Positions 46,254-58,193 of a stretch of 64,000 nucleotides of DNA are shown here, piece after piece (position 1 is the first letter of the stretch; every line of letters starts with the position of its first letter). The position numbers were made by a program, and so were the translations under genes. Source of the stretch: Cryptomeria japonica (lineage: Eukaryota > Streptophyta > Pinopsida > Cupressales > Cupressaceae). The stretch lies in NCBI RefSeq assembly GCF_030272615.1, contig NC_081408.1, positions 770,563,336-770,627,335 on the forward strand. Reading direction: 5' to 3'. Under the pieces are notes generated by a model. The model was not told the DNA's origin, made no database searches, and saw nothing but the letters and a program-made list of their open reading frames with translations.

Positions 46254-47230
46254 TCCTTGTAGATACTTGAATATCCTCCTAAAAACATTGACATGTGATT
46301 GCTTAGGAGCTGCTTGGAATCTTGCAACCATGCATACAACTTGAACTATATCAGGCCTTTATGTTGTAAGATACAATAGGCTTCCAATCATGGATCTATA
46401 AAGGGTCTGATGTACACTGGGTGACTCACCATCTTTTCTTAACTTGGATCTTATCACCATGGAGGTGCCAACTAGTTTGCTGACCTCCATCTGGAATTTC
46501 TTCAACATGTCTTTAGCTTATTTGGTTTGAGAAATTAATATGCCTTTATTCTGTTGTGATATTTGCAAACCAAGAAAATATGATAACTCTCCAAGCATGG
46601 ACATTTCAAATTTTGACTACATCTAATCAACAAATTATTTGCATAGAATATCTTTGTCGCCACTAAAGATGATGTCATCTACATATACCACAACTATGAT
46701 AATGTGGTCTCCTTCCACCTTAATATACAAGTTGTTGTCAGCATTTCCCTTCTTGAAACCTTGTTGATGTAAGTACTTATCCAACCTAGAATGCCATGCT
46801 CTAGGTGCCTGCTTTAGATGATATAATGCTTTCTTCAATTTGCAAACAAAGTTCTCCTCTTCATGCAGTTGAAACCTTTCAAGTTGTTCTATGTAGACCT
46901 CTTCTTCTATATTTCTATTGAGAATTACAGATTTGACATCCATTTGATATACTTTATATCCTTTATAGGTTGAGAATGCCAAGAACATTCTAATTGCTTC
47001 AAGCCTTGCAACAGGTACAAATATCTCTTTGAAATATATGCCCTCTACTTGAGTGTATCCCTTGCATACAAGTCTTTCCTTGTTCCTTATGACCTTGCCT
47101 TCTTCATTCATCTTATTCCTGTAGACCCATTTAGTCCCAATGACATTTTTGTCTGCAGGTCTAGGAACCAATTCCCATATTTTGTTGTTCTCAATCTGCT
47201 ACAACATTTCTTTCATGGCCTTCATCCACT
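46254..47230 (-). pseudogene. Copia-A reverse transcriptase
   Basis: RT motifs are clear on the minus strand: PADKNVIGTKWVYRNKMNEE, RLVCKGYTQVEGIYF, YQMDVKSVILN, KQAPRAWHSRLDKYL and the catalytic VVYVDDIIFSG (about 46665-46695). After stops near 46630 the RNase H connection continues (LGELSYFLGLQIS, YRSMIGSLLYLTT) to LQGT, where element B is inserted. Several residues otherwise conserved have changed, as expected for old decay. Confidence 0.9.
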
Positions 47231-47690
47231 TCTCATCCTTGTTGGCTTCATCATATGTCTTGGGTTTTGTCTCATTCATAAGGTAGAAATTCACTTGATC
47301 CATGTTCCTTGCTCTGCACACCATCATTCTTATTGCCAATAATATTATCCTCAGGGTGATTCTTTTGCACATATTTGTTTGGGGCTTTACTTGGTGCTTC
47401 TTCTTCATGTTCACTCTCATATTGATCTTCCTCTTCAACATATAATTATTCAATCTGAGTTATTGAGTTTTTCTTTCCTTTGTGCATATCCTCATCAACT
47501 CTCATATGTACACTCTCACCTACCTTCTTTAGTCTTTTGTTGAAACACTTATAGGCCTTGTTGTGAGTAGAGTAGCCTAAGAAGATACCTTTGTCACTTC
47601 TTGATTCAAAGATACCTAATCAATCTTCATCTCTTTTGATGTAGCATTTTCTACTAAACACCTTGAAATAATTAACTAAGGGTCTCCTTT
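47231..47690 (-). pseudogene. Copia-A integrase-RT linker
   Basis: Decayed pol sequence, including the integrase C-terminal SRSDKGIFLGYSTHNKAYKC (about 47540-47600) and an acidic linker with many stops. The solo LTR at 47696 splits it from the integrase core. Confidence 0.75.
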
Positions 47691-48476
47691 GATACTGTTT
47701 ATGGTGAAAATGGATAACAATAATAACGATATTGAAAGGATAAATGAATTCAACTACAAAACCCTAGCCTAACAACAAAAAAGATCCACCATAACATCTG
47801 AAGATTACCTAAGACAATGCAAATCAAATGAAATCACAAAGATTATACCATCACATGTCCAATAGGGTTTGGATCTCCATTCTTCCTATCTCCATTGATC
47901 TTGCTTGATATATTTGCTCTCAGATTTTATGTGCACAAGAGCTCAACAAAGAACGGAATGTGGTTGCAAGTAGGATCGCCTATGTTCAAAAGCGTAGTGT
48001 AGTCAAGTAGTCAACGGGGGGGTTTGATAATGAAGGAAGCATCTCCTTATATAGAAGACACTATATGCAATGGAGGGATAAGATTGAGAGGTGTAAAAGG
48101 AGGTCGGCTATGATTAGAGGGTAGGTAAAAGAAATAATAAAATAATGAAAGGGGTAGGTAGTGTATGAATTAAGAGATGAATGACATGTGTCATGGGTAG
48201 AAAAGGTTAATGAATTAATTAAATAAATAAATATGTATTTAATTAATAGAAGGAGTGGGATAATTAAATAAATAAGATATTTATTTAATTTAGAAAAAGG
48301 AAAATTTAAATAAATAAAGGTATTTATTTAAATGAGAAATAAGGTTAGAAGAGGATAAATGAGTTAATTAAATAAATAAGGATTTATTTAATTAATAGAA
48401 GAATTAAGCTTAGATAATTAAATAAATAAAATATTTATTTAATTAGACATGACAATTTTGGGTGTCTATAGATACC
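47691..48476 (-). mobile_element. Solo LTR of the Tat family inserted in Copia-A
   Basis: A complete LTR (47696-48471, 776 bp) in minus orientation, beginning TGTTTATGGTGAAAATGG on the plus strand and ending GGGTGTCTATA. It is flanked by a perfect GATAC duplication (47691-47695 and 48472-48476). It has all the palindromes of the Tat LTR. With no internal sequence, it is the product of LTR-LTR recombination. Confidence 0.93.
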
Positions 48477-49030
48477 ATAGTTCATAAGGTGTCATATTGT
48501 TGTTCACGCTTAGTTGTACTCTATTTAAGGTGTATACAATAGTGTGAACTGCCTCTTTCCAATAAACATCAGACATATTTTCTTAATTTAGCATTTTTCT
48601 TGCCATTTCCTTGGCAGTTATGTTTTTCCTTTCAACAACACCATTTTGTTGTGGTGTCCTAGGGGATGAATATTATCTTATGATTCCATGCCTCTCACAG
48701 TAGTCTTCAAACTCATTTGAAGTGAACTCACCTCCACGGTTTGACCTCAAGCATTTCAACTTGTATCCACTTTCCTTCTCAACCATTTTCTTGAAGATTT
48801 TGAACCTTTCAAAGGCTTGTGACTTATCTTGCAAGAAGGTGACCTGTGTAATTCTTGAAAAGTCATCAATAAGCAACATAAAATATTTTTCTCCATTTAG
48901 TGCTCTTGTCCTAGTTGGACCACACAAGTTAGTATGAACAAATTCTAGTGGCCTTGTAGTTGAGTATTCTTTAGTCTTGAAGCTTACTTTAGTTTAGTTC
49001 TCTCTTTGGAACTCATCCCAGAAGGTGCTT
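48477..49030 (-). pseudogene. Copia-A integrase core
   Basis: It reads LCGPTRTRALNGEKYFMLLI, DDFSRITQVTFLQDKSQAF, CLRSNRGGEFTSNEF (the second catalytic Asp position reads Asn) and PRTPQQNGVVERKN with the Glu kept. Stops lie at 48673 and beyond. It is inactive, continuing into the linker past the solo LTR. Confidence 0.88.
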
Positions 49031-49818
49031 GCAGGTTTGATAATCTGTGGTATGTGCCTTACATATCCTTTCTTGTTCACTTTGACCAAATTGTCAAAAT
49101 TAATCTGTCCTAACCTTCTATGCCACAGCCAACTCTCATCAAGTTGTCCCATCATGCATTGAGACTAAAAGCATTCCTTCAAGTTGTATACATTACCATA
49201 TGTTCTCTTACCTTCAACAACTAGTTGTCCATTACTCTCTTTTCCGATTTCACATACTTTTGAATCAAATGTGAATTTATATCGTTTGTCACACATTTGG
49301 CTTACACTAACCAGATTGTGTTTAAGACCTTCCACATAATAAACATCATGAGTTTTCATCTTGCCATCAATGTTTAGTGTACCTTTACCCTTGATTTTGA
49401 TTGATGAGTTGTCTCCAAACCTTATTGAGCCACCATTCCAATCTTCAAGCTTAATAAATTTCTTCTTATCCCCAGTCATGTGATTAGAGCAGCCACTGTA
49501 TACTACCCATTAATTTTTTCTTTCAGCATGTAGAGCAGTTTGAACAATCAAACTTGACTCAGTCGTGTCTTTTTCTTTTTCTACCCAAACTTGTATTGAT
49601 TTTATCTTACTCTCTTTTGTTGTTTCCTGATCTGGATTGACTCTTGGTTCCAAGGTTGACACAACCTTCTTTTTCTTAGCAGTTCTTAGCTTACAATATT
49701 GTACACTATGGCCCAAGTTTTGACAATGATAGCATTTAACATTTACATTTAATGATGAATTTAAAAAACTATTGTAGGATTGAGATACATTTCCCCTACA
49801 TTCACTAATACATTTGGA
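49031..49818 (-). pseudogene. Copia-A gag zinc knuckle, protease and pre-integrase remnant
   Basis: The minus strand has KCYHCQNLGHSVQYCKLR (about 49690-49745), then the protease site WVVYSGCSNHMTG, in which the catalytic Asp is replaced by Tyr (codon at 49498-49500). GLKHNLVSVSQMCDKRYKF and WLWHRRLGQINFDNLVKV follow. Upstream gag sequence can be followed only to about 49818; the UBN2 core, leader and 5' LTR are missing. Confidence 0.85.
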
Positions 49819-50240
49819 CTAGATTTCCGACTGAGATTTCCGACGGAGAAGGTATATTGTGGCCAAATTTCTTTTTTTTTTTTGAAAAAATGCCCGCATT
49901 CGTTGTAATTCCGATGACAATTTCCCATTTGGTTTCAACGAAGATGGCATTAGCAATGAGAATTTTCTTTTTTTTCAAAAAAGCGCTCGAGTTCATCGTA
50001 ATTCCGATGACAACGACCATTACTTAAAAAAAAGAAGAGGGGAATTCATTTGTGCATTGCAATCCTGCGTAGGCGTCCGTGGTGACTTCAATCCCCAAGA
50101 ACATCAAACCCGCATCGAAGACATTTGTGGCATTGCTTGCAATCTCGCGCAGGAGGTAGATTCAAATTGCATGTTGCAAAAAATATACATGTGGTGGTTA
50201 ATTGCCCTAGTTTAATCTTGTAAAACCATAGAACTGTGAT
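49819..50240. repeat. Short degenerate direct repeat next to truncated Copia-A
   Basis: Two imperfect copies of a unit of about 115 bp lie at about 49850-50020, each with a poly-T/A tract followed by a segment ending GTAATTCCGATGACAA. No gene. It fills the junction between the broken end of element A and the PPR remnants. Confidence 0.5.
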
Positions 50241-51120
50241 TGAGGAGTTAGTGTTCAATTTTGTAGCAGCAATCCCTTCCTCCCGTATACGTGCATGTTG
50301 ATTGTTCACATGAGATCACATCTCTTTGCGGCATCGTATCAAACAATTCACAAGCCTTGTCCATGTTTCCACATTTTGCATTCATGTCAAGCAGGGCATT
50401 TGCAAGTACAACACCTAACAAAATTCCTCTATCTGTTATGCTTTGATGGATGTCCATACCCTGTTCCAAAGCTCTCATTTTTGCATAGGTAGGGAGGATG
50501 CTGGCAAAGGATGTGGAATTTGGCTTTATGCCTTCCAATTTCATTTGCTTGAAAGTGTCTAAAGCCTTTTCAACAAATCCATTTTGTGCATATCCAACAA
50601 TCGTTGCAGTCCACGAGACAACATTTCTTTCAGGCATTCTATCAAACAGTTCACATGCCTTGTCTATGCTTCCACATTTTGCATACATGTCTACCAGGGC
50701 AGTTGCAACTACAACATCTGACAAAATTCCTCTATCATTTATGCTTCAATGAATGTCCATACCCTGTTCCAAATCTCCCATTTTGGCATAGGCAGGGAGG
50801 ATAATAGCAATAGTCGTGGAATTTGGCTTTACACCTGTCGATTGTATTTGCTTGAAATTTTCTAAAGACTTCTCAACAAATCCATTTTGTGCATATCCGA
50901 CAATCATTGCAGTCTAGGAAACCACATTTCTTTGAGGCAATCTGTCAAATAGTTCTCGTACCTTGTCTATGCTTCCACATTTTGCATACATGCTAACAGA
51001 GCAGTTGCAACTACATCTGACAAAATTCCTCTATCTTTTATGCTTTGATGGATGTCCATGCCATGTTCCAAAGCTCCCATTTTGGCATAGGCTGGGAGTA
51101 CGCTGGCAAACGTAACTAAA
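50241..51120 (-). pseudogene. PPR-protein gene fragment (PLS type), decayed
   Basis: The best part (50248-50724) reads VVVATALVDMYAKCGSIDKA, CELFDRMPERNVVSWTATIV, GYAQNGFVEKALDTFKQMKL and FASILPTYAKMRALEQGMDI, typical of land-plant pentatricopeptide repeat proteins of the PLS class, which bind organelle RNA. Upstream (50725-51115) at least two further repeats of nearly the same sequence are visible but broken by stops and shifts, for example FASVLPAYAKMGALEHGMDI. No start, targeting peptide or C-terminal E/DYW domain is seen. It is a fragment and not a working gene. Confidence 0.88.
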
Positions 51121-51848
51121 GAAATGCAATGATTAGCTCCAAAGACATCAAACCACTACTAACAAAACCGAGAGTCTAAAATATGATAGGGAATAGTGTG
51201 AGTTGTCCTGAAATAAAATATTTTATTTTCAGTTTCAACTAAAACATAATTACTCAGCCATTTAATCTTATTAATAAGTGTTTAATTTATGAAAGAGATA
51301 AATGGTTGGCCACAAGTACATGAGTTACTAAATGCACACAAATAAGTGAATTTGATATTCAAAACTATCTACAATGAATTCAATTCTTGTCCATTAGTCA
51401 TTTATGTTTGCAATAAGCATCTTTCTTTGTTTTTCTTAATCTTTATTCATAGTTATGTGCATATTTCACATTCTATAATTAGGATATCAATTGCTATGGC
51501 TGAACACTAGCATGATGTTTGTGTTGTGGTATAGATGTGTGGAAACATAATTATGGGATTGTTATATTATAGAGATCATAAATCTAGATATAGCATATTA
51601 GTTCTAGCTCTTCTTGGATTGAGTCTAAAGTTGACATACAGTCATAAAGCCATTATTAGCAGATCTATCCATTTCTAGTAAAGACAATTGAGAAAGTCAT
51701 TTTGATATTGAGAGTTTCTTATCTGTTTACCTATTGATCATTATTAAGCCATAATATTTAGGTCTATTTATCTCTCTTGCAAAACCTCTACAAGTGTCCT
51801 AGATTGTCCCTACTACTCACTCTTCAATGAAATAGTGGAGTTCTAAAG
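51121..51848. other. Non-coding stretch, no gene recognised
   Basis: A+T-rich unique sequence without open frames of note. CACTACTAACAAAACC at 51154 begins like a CACTA-element end, but no matching inverted partner is within the window. Confidence 0.35.
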
Positions 51849-51992
51849 ATTTGTTTCACAAGATGGTGTTGAACGTATCAACAGGGCTATCATGGAAGGC
51901 ATGTTCAAGCTTCCACTTGTACAACTTACAACAAATGATTTGTTGATAGAAGAAATTCTTGAAATAGGGATACAATCGAAAGACAAGTAAGT
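51849..51992 (+). other. Exon-like open frame of unknown origin
   Basis: A plus-strand frame without ATG reads RFVSQDGVERINRAIMEGMF, then KLPLVQLTTNDLLIEEILEI and GIQSKDK, ending at AAG followed by TAAGTA, which resembles a splice donor. The composition is protein-like, with no low complexity. I do not recognise the family. It could be an orphan exon of a host gene or a transposon piece. Confidence 0.3.
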
Positions 51993-52629
51993 ACATACAA
52001 ACCTCCTCAGTTGAAAGTAAAATCTATGTATAAAAAGAGTACATTGAATCCCAATCCATAAACACAGTAGAGACACTGATGGAGACTTAATTGGATGTAG
52101 CATGTCACACCAAAGTTGTTAGAGTATGCTAAGCTAGTACATAATGTTTCCTAAAGCCACATTAGTATTTTACCCAGATCATTATCTACCAAAACTAACT
52201 ATAGTAATCCTTTTGAGGATTCATTTCATGGTGCTATATCTTCATTTAGTTCTACTTCTTGTTGGAGAAAAGAACAGTTATTTCTTGAGGTAGATGAATA
52301 TCCCATCAACAAAGGACAAGAGGGTTTCACTAGAGATATTGAATAAGAGATAGACTTCTACTGCTGCATTAAAAGCATTGGCATGTTCTTCATTTATTGA
52401 TGTAAACTCTCTGTGACGCCACCACAACCAACAAAGGTGTAAAAAGTTGTTTTCAATGCATGGATTTTTAGGATTGTCCTTTGAGAAAATAGAATTAAAG
52501 TGTGGAAGCTGGATCTGCCAGCTCTTGAGGGAATCTTGATGAAAAATCACTGTAAAATATTTGGGCGAGCTTATATGCAAAAACTCATGCTTCTTGATAG
52601 GTTTATGTACAGAAATAAGCATGAATTAA
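51993..52629. other. Region upstream of the CWC22 copy, no gene recognised
   Basis: Short frames on both strands without domains. The frame leading into the CWC22 copy is open from 52500, but its first 40 or so residues do not look like CWC22. Confidence 0.35.
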
Positions 52630-54539
52630 GTGGTAAAGGGGCTTCTAGAAACAAGAGGGACATAGAGGCAGTGGAAGTGAAAACTTCTGGTGTTCTGTCT
52701 GCTCCATCTCAGAATGGGAGTGGCGAAGGTGTTGTAAGAGGAGCTAAGAAGGGTTTTGGAAGAAGTGGGGGTGTTTACATTCCCCCATTTAAGTTGGCTC
52801 AAATGATGAAAGATGTGGAAGACAAGAGTAGTGTGGAATACCAGCGCATGACATGGGATGCCCTTCGGAAGAGTATCAATGGGTTAGTAAACAAGGTAAA
52901 TGCATCTAACATCAAGAACATCATTCCAGAGTTGTTTGCAGAGAATCTCATCCATCGGAGGGGTCTATTTTGTAGGTCTTGTATGAAATCCCAAATGGCA
53001 TCCCCTGGATTTACAGATGTTTTTGTTGCGTTGGTTGCTGTGGTAAATACAAAATTTCCTGAATTTGGTAATCTGCTTTTGCAAAGAATTATTTTGCAGC
53101 TTAAGAGGGCATACAAACGCAATGACAAACACATGTTGATAGCAACAACCAAATTCATAGCTCATTTAGTGAATCAACAAGTTGCACATGAGATCATTGC
53201 CTTGTAACTTCTCACCCTTTTAGTAGAGAACCCCACAGATGACAGTGTAGAGGTTGTTGTTGGGTTTGTGAAAGAATGTGGTTCTTTGTTGCAAGACCTT
53301 TCACCCAAAGGTCTCTATGGGATTTTTGAAAGATTTAGAGGTATTCTCCATGAGGGGGAAATTGACAAACGAGTATAGTTTTTAATTGAAGGCCTTTTTG
53401 CAATTCGTAAAGCTAAGTTCGAGGGTCATCAAGTTGTGCGTCCAGATCAGTTAACACATGAAGTTTTCCTAGAAGATGAACTTGATCAAGAAGCTGGTTT
53501 GGATGTTTTCAAGCCAGATCCTGATTTCTTAGAGCATGAGGCAACCTATGAAAAACTGAAGAAATATATCCTTGGAGATGCTTCTTCAGATGAAGCAGAA
53601 GGGGAGAATGATTCAGGTGATGATTCAGATGATGATGATGATGATGATGAAGAAGAAGGTGAGGAAGCACTGAGAATATAGGATGAGACAAAGACAAACT
53701 TGGTCAATTTAAGACGTACAATTTATTTGACAATCAGGTCAAGTGTTGATTTTGAGGAAGCTGGTCATAAGCTACTAAAGATCAAGCTTGAACTTGGTCA
53801 AGAGAGAACATACCTTCGTTATTCTGGTCTTCTTGGGCAAAGATTCTGTATGATCAATAAAATTTATGAGGAATTTTTTGATAAGTGTTTTGTACAACAG
53901 TATTCTATGATACACAGACTAGAAACAAATAAACTGCGTAATGTTGCAAAGTTTTTTGCCCACTTACTTGGCTCAGGTGCTCTTCCATGGCATTGTCTTG
54001 CTTATATACGTCTGACAGAGGAAGATACTACTTCCTCTTCCCATATTTTTATAAAGATTCTCTTGCAGGAGTTAGCAGAGTAGCTTGGTATATTGTTGCT
54101 TAATGAAAGGTTGAACGATCCAACAATGCAGGAGTCTTTTGATTCAATTTCTCCAAAGGACAATCCCAAAAATTCATGATTTGCTATCAATTTCTTTACT
54201 TCTATTGGTCTTGGTGGTATCACTGAGAGTTTACGTGAGTATTTGAGGAAGATGCCAAGGCTTGTAATGCAGCAGCAAAAGTCTATTCCTGAGACAGATG
54301 AATCTACCTCTAATGATGATTCTTCTAGTTCATCAGGTTCGTCAGATTCTGATACATCAGACTCAAATTTTGAGAGTGAAACTGACAGTGAGAGCAGTAA
54401 GGAGTCACCAAGAAAGAAAAATAATTCAAAGCATAAAAATGAGTATGAAAAAACAAGAAGAAAGAAAAGGGCGAGGGCATCTGACTCGAAGGATGGAAGT
54501 GACAGTGAAAAAATCAAAAGGAAAAAGAAAAGGAATTAA
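52630..54539 (+). pseudogene. CWC22: CWC22 pre-mRNA-splicing-factor pseudogene, single exon
   Basis: One frame runs from about 52630 to 54539 with five stops (TAA 53205, TAG 53377, TAG 53679, TAG near 54080, TGA 54178) and no frameshift. The MIF4G half has GGVYIPPFKLAQMMKDVEDK, RMTWDALRKSINGLVNKVNA and AENLIHRRGLFCRSCMKSQM. The MA3 half has [34 protein letters not shown] and [20 protein letters not shown]. An acidic linker (53571-53670) and a Ser/Lys-rich tail follow the family plan. CWC22 recruits eIF4A3 to the spliceosome. Here about 14 residues seem missing at GQ-ERTYLRY in MA3. Uninterrupted coding over both domains suggests an intronless retrocopy, but no poly(A) tail was found. Confidence 0.9.
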
Positions 54540-54918
54540 AAATCTTTCTAGTCAGTTATTCAAGGCTCTAGTAGACACCGTTTTCCTGGACTATGACAAA
54601 CAAAAGAGTCACTCCCAAGTGCTTTGGTTTTATAACAGATGATTATAAGATGCTACAATGTTGTCTTATGTATTTTAATAGCCATGGGTTTTAGAGTTCT
54701 GTACTTGACAAGTAATGGATAAACAGTGTTAGGAGGAGAAAATATTGAAGGCCAAGTATAGATTGTGATAATACTAGATCAATGAATCCTATTATTTATT
54801 GAGTATTTCTTGTTTTCCATGTTGTGTTATGTACCATAAGAAAACTATAAATCTAAATTCAATAAGATGCTTTTTTCAATGATGATAATTTCTATTTTCT
54901 TGCCTGTGAAGAAAGACC
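54540..54918 (+). other. Spacer between CWC22 copy and CACTA gene
   Basis: A+T-rich non-coding DNA with no terminal inverted repeat or poly(A) tract that would mark the end of the CWC22 copy or the start of the CACTA element. It may contain the old CWC22 3' UTR and the transposase promoter. Confidence 0.35.
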
Positions 54919-57900
54919 ATGTCAGACAATATCGACAAACAACAAAATAAGGAGACAATTGCTAGATTGTGGTCTAACTTGAAAAGAAAAGGTGATGGAA
55001 AATGTTATTGTCCGTGCAAAATTTGTAAGGGGTTAAAGACTAGAAGACTTCTAATCAAAACAATGAAGAAACATTGTAGGCTGCATGGTCACATTGAAGG
55101 TGGACATGATTATCATCCATTGGTAAGTTTTTCATTATATCATTTTGAAAATTTATATACATAATAAATCACGTGATGATGAGATCATGATCATAGTTTA
55201 TTTATGTTTATCAATTTTATATAGGTCGAGCACCCCGAAGCACATGGTATGGATCAACCCAACCCTGAGAATATGGTTTTCAAAGTGGACGAACATGGAG
55301 GTGTGAATATCGAAGCTGAAGATAATGATCCCATGGAAGATGACGATCATGAGCCAGAAAACACAATTGAAGATGATGGTACAAATACATTGATCCATGA
55401 CTCATTTAGTACTCACGCAGTTGATCATGATGATGAAGATGACCTTGATGTTGTTCATGATGTCCCTCTACTTGAGAAGGCATCTAAGGCCCTTTACGAA
55501 GGCTCGCAGGCAACTCTTCTCTCCGTTGTATTGTTGCTGGTGAACTTGAAGGTTATGAATGGTTTATCCAACATAACAATGTCACGTATGTTAAGGTATG
55601 TCATATATGTCATAATAAACTGTGAATCATATTGTACCATTAATATTCTTTATTATAACAAATTATATTTTTTTGTTGTAGATTGATAGGTGAGTTTTCG
55701 TTACCACCATCAAATATTCTACCTCACTCATATCGAGAATTATCTGTCGTTATGAAAGATATTGGAATGAAGTATCAAGCAATAGATGCTTGTCCCAATG
55801 ATCATATTATATATCACAAACAACATGAATTTTGAACTGAATGTCATATTAGTAGATATCAAACAGATCAAATAACAAAAAGGGTTCCTCGCAAGGTTCT
55901 TCACTATATTCCCATTATTCCATGTATGCAACGATTATTCAAGTGCACTAGCTTGGCACAATTTATGGATTACCATGCACACAATAGAAGTCGAGATGAC
56001 ATTATTCGAATGCCTATGGATGGTTCAACATTTATGAACATAGAGGAAAAGTGGCCACACTTTAAAGAAGAACCTTGTAATCTCAGGCTTTCATTGGCAG
56101 CGGACGGTGTCAATCCATTTGGAGAGATGAGATCTGTTTACTCAATGTGGCTTGTTTTTGTTATCAACAATAACATTCCTCCATGGATGTCAATAAAGAG
56201 GGAGCACATAATGTTGGCAATGATTGTTCCAGGTATTTTATCATTTAAATATAGTCGTCTAAATTTGATTATAAACATTGCAGTAAAATGGTCATAATAA
56301 TTATGTAATGTTTTTGTTCATTTGATTAGGTAAGTACCAAGTTAAAGATATGAATGTATATATCGAGCCTCTTATCGATGAGTTTCTGGAGTTATGGAAT
56401 GGTATCGGTATCACTATGTATGACGTCTCTAGACCAATAGGACAAAGACAATTTCAATTCCATGTGATGCTTCTATGAACAATACACGATGCCCCAGGGC
56501 TAACACATTTTTGTGGTATGTTATAGTGTTTAAGTTGTGCATGAATATTATAATTCAAAAAATTATCATATTTAATCCAATTATATATTATCTTGTAGGT
56601 CTTCAAACAAAGGGAAAATTTGCATGTCTTGTTTGTGGTCCAAAGATGAAATCTCATCATTCAAAAAGTTTAGGAAAGCAGGTGTTTGATGAGTATAGGC
56701 ACTTTCTCCACAAAAATAATAAATATCAAAATACTAAAAAACATCTTTTCAAAGGGAAAGAAGAGAATACATCAAAGCCATGAAGAATGACACCTCACCT
56801 GTGGAAGTTGGAATATAATAGAATTAATCATCAAGGTAATGCCATTCCATCTATTGGTTTGTCATAAAACATCTTTTCTATTTTGTTTTGTTATTGATGA
56901 TGTGATAGATGATCATGAAGGTCGTGAAGGCATAAATGACTACCTTCCTAAGAGACTAAAAAGTTATCCCCGACAATTTAGTAGGTTGCCCTACTACGAG
57001 CAGTTACAAATTGTTCATTTGTTTGATAGTATGCATATTGGAAAGAATATAACAGAGACGGTATGGAAAATATTGGATGGAAGGCATGACAAAGAAAAAA
57101 TTGTCAAAATATGTAGTGACATTCAAAATTCCAATCGTGCAATGATAAATGTCATTCAACCAAATAGCCATGGAGACCAGATTAAAATAAGTGAGCTTCC
57201 TTGGTTATTAATGGACCAACAAAGCAATGCTATAAGAGAAGTCATACAAAAAAATTGATTTCCCACAGGATTTGTTGCGAACATAAAAAATCTCATATCA
57301 AAGAAAAGTGAATTTGGGTCAGGGATGAAAATGCATGATTGGCATACCTTAATTAAGGTAATTCATGTTCTTGTGTTTTTAGTATGTATTTAAGTACTGC
57401 GTGTACGTGTACTTTTCATTATGTTACAAAAAAATGAAAAGATAACTTTATAATTGTTGCAGTACGTTCTGCCTCTATCCCTCCCAGACGACTTCGACAA
57501 TAATGTCAAGCAAGTCATATATGATCTTGAAAAATACATGAGGTAAGTAGTGATATTTGTTTAGTTCATTGTATAGATATTATATTTGCGATTTTTTTTA
57601 CTTGTTATGTAATATATTTCTTTGCATCTTGAATACCTTGTAGGTGGTTGTCATGTAAAGAAATCCATAAAGATGATATAAAATATTGAAAGAGAAAAAT
57701 TCCTCATTTAATGTGTGAAATGCAAAAGTGTCTACCTCCAGCTTTTTTCAATGCACAAGAACACTACCTCATACACCAAGTTGAGGAGATTGAATTGTGT
57801 GGTCCTGTACACACTAGGTCAATGTGGATGGTTGAGAGGCACTTGAAATTTTTGAAGGCTTTGGTTCAACAAAGAGCACATCCTGAGGGTTCTATGGTGG

Positions 57901-58193
57901 AGGGATATATGGTATACCAAACTATGGTGTACACATCTGAATATCTTCCTAAGTTTGCAGCAAAGATCCACGTGGATCGCATTTGGGATCCCAACACCAT
58001 TAACAAATTCGAAGGGGAGTACTTGACGGGGAAAGGTAGATTGAGGAAAGTGAGAGGTAATTATAAGATGTTATTGTAGTTAATTAATTCTTAATCTTCA
58101 AAATAAATCAATTGTAAGACATCTATTTATTTTTTGTACAGTTGGTCGAGAGTGGGATGCACTACATTTGTATATTGCAAACAATCTTGATTG

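Larger units (their letters stand above)
1351..49818 (-). mobile_element. Copia element A: old, 5'-truncated, host of nested insertions
   Basis: This minus-strand Ty1/copia element is broken into pieces: 3' LTR at 1351-3684 and 24557-24658, RNase H end at 25092-25616, reverse transcriptase at 46254-47690, and integrase, protease and gag zinc knuckle at 48477-49818. Removing the inserts with their target duplications rejoins the pol frame: the protein reads up to LQGT at 46254 and resumes at LTYGLWYP near 25616. A polypurine tract (plus-strand ATCTCCCCCTTTGG) abuts the 3' LTR at 24659. Many stop codons mark it as dead and the oldest layer of the nest. No 5' LTR or primer-binding site is seen beyond the gag remnant, so the right edge at about 49818 is approximate and looks like a deletion or recombination point. 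Confidence 0.8.

Noticed and set aside
54002-54517. 171-codon minus-strand frame rich in Ser, Leu and Phe
   Set aside because: Complement of the Ser/Asp/Lys-rich CWC22 tail; the sense strand is clearly recognisable.
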